In this document: piece by piece, positions 13,616 to 18,914 of the stretch
Position numbering within the stretch: the first letter of the stretch is position 1
Layout of the letters: each line of letters opens with the position of its first letter
DNA from: an uncultured Collinsella sp.
Lineage (GTDB): Bacteria; Actinomycetota; Coriobacteriia; Coriobacteriales; Coriobacteriaceae
DNA: 18,914 bases
Assembly: GCA_958354105.1 (NCBI GenBank)
Contig: CATWVA010000032.1
Location: forward strand, 1-18,914
Direction: 5' to 3'
Position numbers and translations under genes: made by a program
The notes under the pieces: model-generated
Seen by the model: only the letters and a program-made list of their open reading frames with translations
Databases searched by the model: none
What the model was told of the DNA's origin: nothing

Positions 13616-14911
13616 CTACCGGTGGTCGGCGATGTAGCCCAAAGCGACGGCGGCATAAGCCGCGGCGCCAAGGGGAAGCTCGGCATCGCTAAAACGTGCC
13701 TTGGGATGATGCTGAGCAAAATGCTCGTCCGTATCAGTCACAGCAGCGCCCACGGTAAAGTACGCACTCGGGATCTCGCTCGAGATCAACGCGAAGTCCT
13801 CGCTCGCCATGGCGTGGAACAGCGGCAGGAAGGCGGACTTGGGCAGCACCGCGCCCACGTAGCCAAGCGACGCCTGCGTCATATCGTCATCGAGTACGAG
13901 CGGGGGAACATCCGAGAGCGTCTCAATAGTCGCCGGCGTACGATAGGTCGTGGCAACGCCTTTGACGACCTCCGCGATGCGGGCCTTGAGGTGCTCCATG
14001 AGCTCGACGTCGAAGCCACGCAGCGTTCCCTCGAGCACACAAGTGTCGGGGATGACATTTGCGGCCTGACCGCCGGCGAACTTGCCAACGGTAAGCGCGA
14101 CCTCCTTGGCCGCCGGCACCTCGCGGGAGATGAGCTCCTGAAGCGCCAGATGCACATGGACGCCGGCCGTGATGGGGTCGATGCAGATCTCGGGGCTCGA
14201 GCCATGGCCGCCCTTGCCCTGAAGCGTGATGCGAAAACCGTACACGCCCGAGAGCGCCGGGCTGCCGTAGAGCACCAGGCCAAGCGGCGACTGGCTATTG
14301 ACATGCATGGCAAAGGCGACCTGGGGGCGCGGGTTCTGCAGCAGACCGTCGGCGATGGCGGCGCGGGCACCCTCAAAGGTTTCCTCGCCCGGCTGGAACA
14401 GCAGCTTAACCGTGGCGTTGGCATCAACAAGCGCGGACTCGCGGGCCTTGAGCAGGCGCGCCGCTCCAAGCAACGCCGTTGCGTGCATATCGTGTCCGCA
14501 TGCGTGCATGCAGCCGTTCGTAGAGGCGAAAGGCTCACCTGACTCTTCGGCAACGGGCAGGGCATCCATGTCGCCACGGAGCATGATGACCGTACCGGCC
14601 TGCTCGTCCGTGCAGACGCCATTGCCTTGGGCCGCGGCGGCACCGGCGCCGACAAGGCCCACAACGCAGGAACCATCAACGAGCGTGGCAAATGGGATGT
14701 CCATCTCAGTCAGGCGCGCTTGGATATACGCAGAGGTCTGTGGGAGGCTATTACCCAGCTCGGGCATCTGGTGGAGATCGTGTCGCCACGCAGCGAGCTC
14801 GTCTGCAAAAGCCTGAGCTTCTGCAACGAGACCGTCACCGATAGCGGTCTGCGCCGCTGCGGTGGCCTTGGGCGCTGATTGCGGTTGAAGATCGGACAAA
14901 GCTGGTGCCAT
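13616..14911 (-). CDS. M20D-family metallo-amidohydrolase (hippurate/N-acyl-amino-acid type)
   Basis: This 431-residue cytoplasmic enzyme belongs to the M20D peptidase group, which cleaves N-acyl amino acids, hippurate or related amides. Visible motifs are WRHDLHQMPELG (about 42-53), RGDMDALP (112-119), the metal-site CMHACGHDMHATALLGAARLL with Cys138 and His140, QPGEE (173-177), AMHV with His203, GGHGSSPE for the dimerisation domain, and a final histidine region HHPKARFSDAELPLG. All expected metal ligands are present. I start at 14911, where GGAGGG lies just upstream of the ATG; a longer in-frame start at 14965 lies inside the promoter region. The first 30 residues are low-complexity and alanine-rich, beyond the usual M20D start. 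The MFS remnant follows. Exact substrate cannot be told from sequence. Confidence 0.92.
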   Translation of the reverse strand: MAPALSDLQPQSAPKATAAAQTAIGDGLVAEAQAFADELAAWRHDLHQMPELGNSLPQTSAYIQARLTEMDIPFATLVDGSCVVGLVGAGAAAAQGNGVCTDEQAGTVIMLRGDMDALPVAEESGEPFASTNGCMHACGHDMHATALLGAARLLKARESALVDANATVKLLFQPGEETFEGARAAIADGLLQNPRPQVAFAMHVNSQSPLGLVLYGSPALSGVYGFRITLQGKGGHGSSPEICIDPITAGVHVHLALQELISREVPAAKEVALTVGKFAGGQAANVIPDTCVLEGTLRGFDVELMEHLKARIAEVVKGVATTYRTPATIETLSDVPPLVLDDDMTQASLGYVGAVLPKSAFLPLFHAMASEDFALISSEIPSAYFTVGAAVTDTDEHFAQHHPKARFSDAELPLGAAAYAAVALGYIADHR

Positions 14912-14941
14912 AGATGCCCTCCAGTATCGTTTTTGCAGCAA

Positions 14942-14963
14942 GCACTTTGATAGCGTAAAGTGC
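14942..14963 (-). promoter_or_regulatory. Inverted repeat upstream of the M20D gene, possible operator
   Basis: GCACTTT (14942-14948) and AAAGTGC (14957-14963) are perfect 7-bp inverted copies with an 8-bp spacer, 30 bp before the M20D start codon, where the promoter should be. No convincing -35/-10 pair was found. Operator function is inferred from position only. Confidence 0.35.
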
Positions 14964-14987
14964 AAGGTACTACTTTAAGGGCGAGGC

Positions 14988-15015
14988 ATAAAAAATGCCG
15001 CCCCGGGAGGGCGGC
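14988..15015 (-). terminator. Intrinsic terminator downstream of the EamA permease gene
   Basis: On the minus strand GCCGCCC (15009-15015) pairs with GGGCGGC (14997-15003) around a five-base loop, followed by ATTTTTTAT. It begins 12 bp past the permease stop codon and separates that gene from the M20D unit. Confidence 0.92.
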
Positions 15016-15027
15016 GCAACAAGTTGT

Positions 15028-16011
15028 TTACAATTGCGGGCGCGGCTTTCGACGCAAAAAATCGAAGTGAGTCTCGCTCAAGATAATCGACAGGAAGATG
15101 AGCGCGAAGCCGGCGAGCAGGCGCGAGGTGAGCGCCTCCCCCATCAGCAGCACCGAGAACAGCACACCCGAAGGCGACTCCATCGAAAGGAGCAGCGAGC
15201 CCGTCGAGGCCGGGACATGCGCCAGGCCGACGTTTTGGATGAGCAGAGCCGCGCATGTGCAGCCCACCGAGAGAAACGCCATCGAACTGATAAAGCTCGG
15301 CGTCCACACGGACAGAGGCGCTTGGGTCTCGAATAGCAGCGACGTTGCCAGGCTCAGCACGCCGTTGCCCACAAACATCCAAAACGTGATGACGTTGATG
15401 TCCATTTTGCGACCGTACTTGGCAGTCACCGCCATCTGGATGGCGAAAAAGGCCGCACCCGCCAGCGTAATGACGTCACCAATGTTGAATTCAACGCTAT
15501 CGAGTGCGACGAGGCCAATGCCCGCTAGGCACAGCAGCGCGGCACCCAAGTTGTAGCGCGTGAGCTTTTCGCCGCTCAGGAAATAGCTCGCGAACGGCAC
15601 AAGGATGCAATACGTGCCCGTCAAAAAAGCATTCTTGCCCGCCGTAGTATGTGCCAGACCGACCGTCTGCAACGCATAGGCCGCCCACATGAGCACGCCC
15701 ATACTCAGGCCAACGATCAGGTTGCGAGCGTTGAGGTGCGCGATGATGCGCTTGTGGAAGACGGCAAACATGACCAACGCTGCGGGCAGAAAACGTACAT
15801 AGAGCAGCGCGAACACCGGAATGGTGCCGAGTGCGTCCTTCATAGTGGTAAAGGAGTAGCCCCAGATGACCGCCACCGAAAGGAGCAGAACCTTCCAGAA
15901 CAGCGGAGAGCGTGCGCCGGCGCCCCGGGGAATACCGCCCGCGCCCAAATCCTCACGGGCTACTGGGCTATCGGGCAAGTTTTCGATTTCGTTGGCAGCG
16001 TATTGGGCCAT
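15028..16011 (-). CDS. EamA/DMT-family inner-membrane transporter
   Basis: The 327-residue product has a hydrophilic N-terminal tail of about 38 residues and then ten predicted membrane helices in two EamA repeats, the layout of the drug/metabolite transporter superfamily. Characteristic segments are VAVIWGYSFTTMKDAL at the first helix, AYALQTVGLAHTTAGKNAFLTG in the first repeat, and LIQNVGLAHVPASTGSLLLSMESPSGVLFSVLLMGE in the second, where the repeat pattern (Q-x-VGLAH and x-STGSLLLSxE) is clear. The tail end is basic (RRKPRPQL), consistent with a cytoplasmic C terminus. Substrates of this family are metabolites or amino acids; none can be assigned here. GAGGATG precedes the ATG at suitable distance. 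It is a single-gene unit between two terminators. Confidence 0.9.
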   Translation of the reverse strand: MAQYAANEIENLPDSPVAREDLGAGGIPRGAGARSPLFWKVLLLSVAVIWGYSFTTMKDALGTIPVFALLYVRFLPAALVMFAVFHKRIIAHLNARNLIVGLSMGVLMWAAYALQTVGLAHTTAGKNAFLTGTYCILVPFASYFLSGEKLTRYNLGAALLCLAGIGLVALDSVEFNIGDVITLAGAAFFAIQMAVTAKYGRKMDINVITFWMFVGNGVLSLATSLLFETQAPLSVWTPSFISSMAFLSVGCTCAALLIQNVGLAHVPASTGSLLLSMESPSGVLFSVLLMGEALTSRLLAGFALIFLSIILSETHFDFLRRKPRPQL

Positions 16012-16051
16012 GGAACATCCTCACACTCAATCTGGGCGTGGTGTCCGCACG

Positions 16052-16080
16052 CGTATGGCTGCGTGCCGCCTCATGGTCAA
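16052..16080 (-). promoter_or_regulatory. Weak sigma70-like promoter candidate for the EamA gene
   Basis: On the minus strand TTGACC (16075-16080) and CATACG (16052-16057) are separated by exactly 17 bp, about 41 bp before the start codon. The -35 is good and the -10 poor (3 of 6). Confidence 0.3.
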
Positions 16081-16081
16081 A

Positions 16082-16116
16082 TAAAAACGGGACGCGCCGG
16101 ACCCCCGGCACGCCCC
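16082..16116 (-). terminator. Intrinsic terminator downstream of the YhgE/Pip gene
   Basis: Arms 16089-16100 and 16105-16116 pair over 12 bp with two G-U wobbles on the minus strand around a four-base loop, followed by GTTTTTATTT. It lies about 96 bp past the YhgE/Pip stop codon; the bases between (16117-16212) show no gene. Confidence 0.85.
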
Positions 16117-16212
16117 GCTACTGTAGCAACAATCAAGCAGCCCATGCAATTCACTACACTAAAGCATCGGGTTGGAAGACCTCGATGTTCCGGCGGCGTT
16201 TACGTAGCTGTA

Positions 16213-18402
16213 TTAAATCAATTTGGTCGACTCCAGCTTTTCGATGATCCAGTCGTTGGCTTTGATGACCGGGCGGCGGAAGACCACGCCCAGGGCCAGC
16301 GACGGAATCAGATAGCTCGCCAGAATGCCCAGCTCAATCCAGTACTCCATATGGTAGGCACCGGCCATGGCAGCGTGCATGGCGTTGATGCCGTGGGTAA
16401 ACGGCAGGAACGGGTAGATCGCCTGGAACACGGGGCCGGTCATCTCGATGGGGAACGTGCCGCCCGAACCGCCGACCTGCATGACCAGCAGCACGACAGC
16501 GAGCGCCTTGCCGATATCGCCAAACGACACCGTAAGCGTGTAGACGATATTGGAGAACACGAGACTCGCAACCCAGCCCGCCAGCACAAACTGCAGCGGG
16601 TTGTCGCACTGAATGCCAAAGAACAGAATATCGCCCGCGCACACGAGCGTTGCCTGCAGCAGAGCCAGACCGCCAAAGAACAGGTAACGACCCAGGTAGA
16701 TCTCGTGCAGGCGCACGGGGATGAGCTCGTTGATGAGCTCATCGTCGACCGAGACCTTCATCATGGCCGCCAGTACGATCGAGCCGACCCATAGCGACAG
16801 AATCGTGTAGAACGGCGCCATGGCCGAACCGTAGTTGCGGATCGGATAGACCGGCTTGCGATCGAGCGCGACGGGGCCGGAAAGCGACACGGCCAAACCC
16901 TCGGGATCATTACCGATCATCGTCTTAATCGTGGCCAGATCGTCCGACATAAGGGCACCGTCGAGCTCGTCCTTGAAAGCGCTAATCTTGTCCGATGCCT
17001 CACCCAGCTGATCGGAAGCTTTGTTGACCAGCTTTGCAGCCTTGGAGAGGCCCTTTGCCAGCGAACCGGATGCGTCGGTCAGACCGTCTACGGCACTATC
17101 CAGATCGCCCGAGATACCGTCGAGCGAATCCAAAACGCCCGAAATAGTCTTCTTGAGTTCTTTGGCCTTGACCGAAAACGCAGAGTCGTAGTCAGTCTTG
17201 GCGCCCGAGATACCAGCCTTGGCATCCGCGATTGCCTGATCGACCTCAGCACGCGACTTGTTAACCTCTGCCATGCCGTCCGAAAGGGACTTTGCGGTCG
17301 CCGTCAGGTCCTTCGCATTGTTACGATACTCCGTCGCGATCCTGCCCAGCGATGTCGCCACAGACTTAAGACTGTCCTGGAGCTTTTCGTCACTCACCTG
17401 CTCGGCAAAACTGCGGAGCTGGTTAGCCACGTCATCGATATCGTTGGCACGCGATTCGAGTGCCGACGCGGCTTTGTTGAGCTGGGTCACCGTAACGTCG
17501 ACATGCTGGTTCGCGGCGTCAAACGCCTTCGCAAGCTCGGTGGACACGTTGTCGAATGAGCCCGCGCTTCCGTCGATCGCGGTGTTGATGGCGTCGTTGG
17601 CTGCCTTGAGCGCTTCCTCGGAATCGCTCGCACCGCTCTTTGCGTGCTCCATCAGCTGCTTCGTCGACTCATCAACAGTGCCCGTCTGCTTGAGCATGCC
17701 GCCCGCCGATGTCAGTGAATCGGACGTAGAGCTCAAAATGCCCGCGAGCGACGTCGTACTCGCCTGAACGTCCTGCAGGTCCTCGACCGAATCGCCCAGC
17801 GCAGAGGAAAGATTGGCGATAAAGTTGCTCACCTGGTCGGTGCTCATATAGTCGAGCAGGCTGGACACGGTTTTAAGACCGATGCTCGTAATGGTTTCGG
17901 TAAAGGTCTCGTTGACCTGACTCTGGACGGCGCTCGAGCCTTTCTCGGTCACGATCTGTGCGATGGCGTTGGCCTTCTGGTTCTCGTAGAACTCGATATC
18001 GGCGTGCTTCACCTCGGTCGAGAAAAGCGTCATCATGTCGGCGCTAAACGTTTTAGGGATAACGACGGCAGCGTAGTACGCGCCCGACTTAACGCCCTCA
18101 ATCGCCTTATCGCGGTCGTTGAGAACGACCCAGTCGAAGTTCTCGTTGCCGCGCAGAGTGGCGGTTACGTTTTCGCCCACGTTGACCTCGACGGGAATCA
18201 GATCACTCTCGTAGCCCTCGTCGGTGTTGACCACTGCAATCTTAAGGTTGCCGGTATTGCCGTAGGGATCCCAGCTGCCGGCGATGTTAAACCATGCATA
18301 GAGACACGGAACGATGATCAGGCCCATCACGACGACCATGCCGATCACGGAGCGAGACACGTTTTGGACATCACGCTTAAACAGGTGCAGGATGTTCTTC
18401 AT
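16213..18402 (-). CDS. YhgE/Pip-family membrane protein (ABC-2-type permease fold)
   Basis: This 729-residue protein has the YhgE/Pip layout: a short cytoplasmic N terminus, one membrane helix (about 18-38), a long extracytoplasmic region, and a C-terminal block of about six membrane helices (from about residue 520) resembling ABC-2 permeases. The extracytoplasmic part starts with the conserved NLKIAVVNTDEGY segment and then, from about 190 to 490, is alanine-, serine- and aspartate-rich helical coiled coil without cysteine. Homologues include the lactococcal phage infection protein Pip; the cellular role of the family is poorly defined and no ATPase gene is adjacent in the window. An AAAGGAGGTGA site, a near-perfect complement of 16S rRNA, precedes the ATG. 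The stop codon of the upstream gene (TAA) abuts this ATG, so the two are translationally coupled. Confidence 0.9.
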   Translation of the reverse strand: MKNILHLFKRDVQNVSRSVIGMVVVMGLIIVPCLYAWFNIAGSWDPYGNTGNLKIAVVNTDEGYESDLIPVEVNVGENVTATLRGNENFDWVVLNDRDKAIEGVKSGAYYAAVVIPKTFSADMMTLFSTEVKHADIEFYENQKANAIAQIVTEKGSSAVQSQVNETFTETITSIGLKTVSSLLDYMSTDQVSNFIANLSSALGDSVEDLQDVQASTTSLAGILSSTSDSLTSAGGMLKQTGTVDESTKQLMEHAKSGASDSEEALKAANDAINTAIDGSAGSFDNVSTELAKAFDAANQHVDVTVTQLNKAASALESRANDIDDVANQLRSFAEQVSDEKLQDSLKSVATSLGRIATEYRNNAKDLTATAKSLSDGMAEVNKSRAEVDQAIADAKAGISGAKTDYDSAFSVKAKELKKTISGVLDSLDGISGDLDSAVDGLTDASGSLAKGLSKAAKLVNKASDQLGEASDKISAFKDELDGALMSDDLATIKTMIGNDPEGLAVSLSGPVALDRKPVYPIRNYGSAMAPFYTILSLWVGSIVLAAMMKVSVDDELINELIPVRLHEIYLGRYLFFGGLALLQATLVCAGDILFFGIQCDNPLQFVLAGWVASLVFSNIVYTLTVSFGDIGKALAVVLLVMQVGGSGGTFPIEMTGPVFQAIYPFLPFTHGINAMHAAMAGAYHMEYWIELGILASYLIPSLALGVVFRRPVIKANDWIIEKLESTKLI

Positions 18403-18914
18403 TTATGCCTCACCTCCTTTGGAGTGCTTGCCGAGCGGGGTGGTATCCCCGTCGTTTCCGTTTACGTTGTCAACGCCGTCGGCATCTTGAGCCTTACGAT
18501 GCGCACCGATATGCGGCAGACGGCTCGTGGGCTGTTCGCTGTCCTTGGTGCCCCGCTCGCTGGCGTTGAGACCAAACATGCGACGGGCAGCAGGGATGGC
18601 AGCCGTGTGCTCGCGCATCTCGCGGCGAAGATCCTCGTCCGAAAGCGCCGAGATACGCATCTGGGTATTAAGGCTCGCACGGATGTACTCGATGTTGATG
18701 AGCCAGCCGCAGATGGCGATAACCGAAATGATCCAGATAACGAGTAGGATGATCTTGCCGTTATTGTCGATATCGAGCACCGTCGAAAGCACAAAGAGCA
18801 GAACCTGCACGCCTACCACGGCGGCAAAACCGCCCTTGATGTAGTACGGGTAGCGATGCTCAAACGCCACGGCATGATCGAGCAGCTCGCGACGGTACGA
18901 ATCCGAATCGAGCA
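18403..18914 (-). CDS. Two-TM membrane protein, 5' end beyond the window (unrecognised)
   Basis: The frame is open to the window edge, so the start is missing; 169 codons are visible. The visible protein begins with a charged segment ending AVAFEHRYPYY, has two membrane helices (around GGFAAVVGVQVLLFVLSTVL and the IILLVIWIISVIAICGWLI segment), then a cytoplasmic-looking charged helix (SALSDEDLRREMREHTAAIP) and a long polar, disordered tail ending GKHSKGGEA. A GTG at 18870 is in frame but lacks reason to be the start, since the coding-like sequence continues upstream. I do not recognise the family. Its stop codon touches the YhgE/Pip start codon, so it is the upstream partner in that operon and may work with it in the membrane. 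Confidence 0.75.
   Translation of the reverse strand, partial: LDSDSYRRELLDHAVAFEHRYPYYIKGGFAAVVGVQVLLFVLSTVLDIDNNGKIILLVIWIISVIAICGWLINIEYIRASLNTQMRISALSDEDLRREMREHTAAIPAARRMFGLNASERGTKDSEQPTSRLPHIGAHRKAQDADGVDNVNGNDGDTTPLGKHSKGGEA

Noticed and set aside
1..18914. CRISPR arrays, tRNA or rRNA genes, prophage genes, insertion sequences
   Set aside because: No evenly spaced short repeats, cloverleaf sequence, rRNA segment, transposase or phage structural gene was recognised on either strand.

Overview
The window looks like chromosomal DNA of a high-GC, anaerobic gut-type actinobacterium, most probably a coriobacterium such as Collinsella. This is inferred from the base composition, the strong Shine-Dalgarno sites and the gene set; no rRNA is present to confirm it. 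Most of it is ordinary core metabolism. The accessory interest lies in a lactate-racemase (lar) locus and in the non-coding structures around it.

Layout. 91-2316 (minus strand): an HPr phosphocarrier gene (ptsH) and aspartyl-tRNA synthetase (aspS), each with its own intrinsic terminator. 2573-3208 (plus): phosphoserine phosphatase serB, divergent from aspS. 3245-5569 (plus): larB, larC and a TetR-family regulator, tightly packed behind a perfect 11-bp dyad and an extended -10 promoter. 5892-7950 (minus): larA (TTG start) and a GlpF-like channel, larD, converging on the first set. 8479-11292: phosphoenolpyruvate carboxylase ppc. 11550-12863: histidyl-tRNA synthetase hisS. 13168-13576: an MFS transporter gene broken by a large internal deletion. 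13616-14911: an M20D amidohydrolase. 15028-16011: an EamA/DMT permease. 16213-18914: a YhgE/Pip-type membrane protein and the 3' part of a two-TM membrane protein that runs off the window. Everything from ppc onward is on the minus strand.

How the lar genes work together. LarB carboxylates and hydrolyses nicotinate adenine dinucleotide. LarC inserts nickel into the thiolated product made by LarE. LarA uses the resulting nickel-pincer nucleotide to interconvert L- and D-lactate. LarD lets lactic acid cross the membrane. LarE is not in the window, and LarC here contains only the N-terminal (LarC1) half, so part of cofactor synthesis must be encoded elsewhere or work differently.

The most unusual structure is a pair of related ~126-bp hairpin elements (5745-5869 and 8331-8457). 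Each has perfect 29-bp outer arms around a nearly conserved 67-69-nt core. Between the two copies the outer arms differ at about half their positions, yet stay perfectly self-complementary within each copy. Each lies 21-22 bp downstream of the stop codon of a minus-strand gene (larD and ppc), and together they bracket the larA-larD unit.
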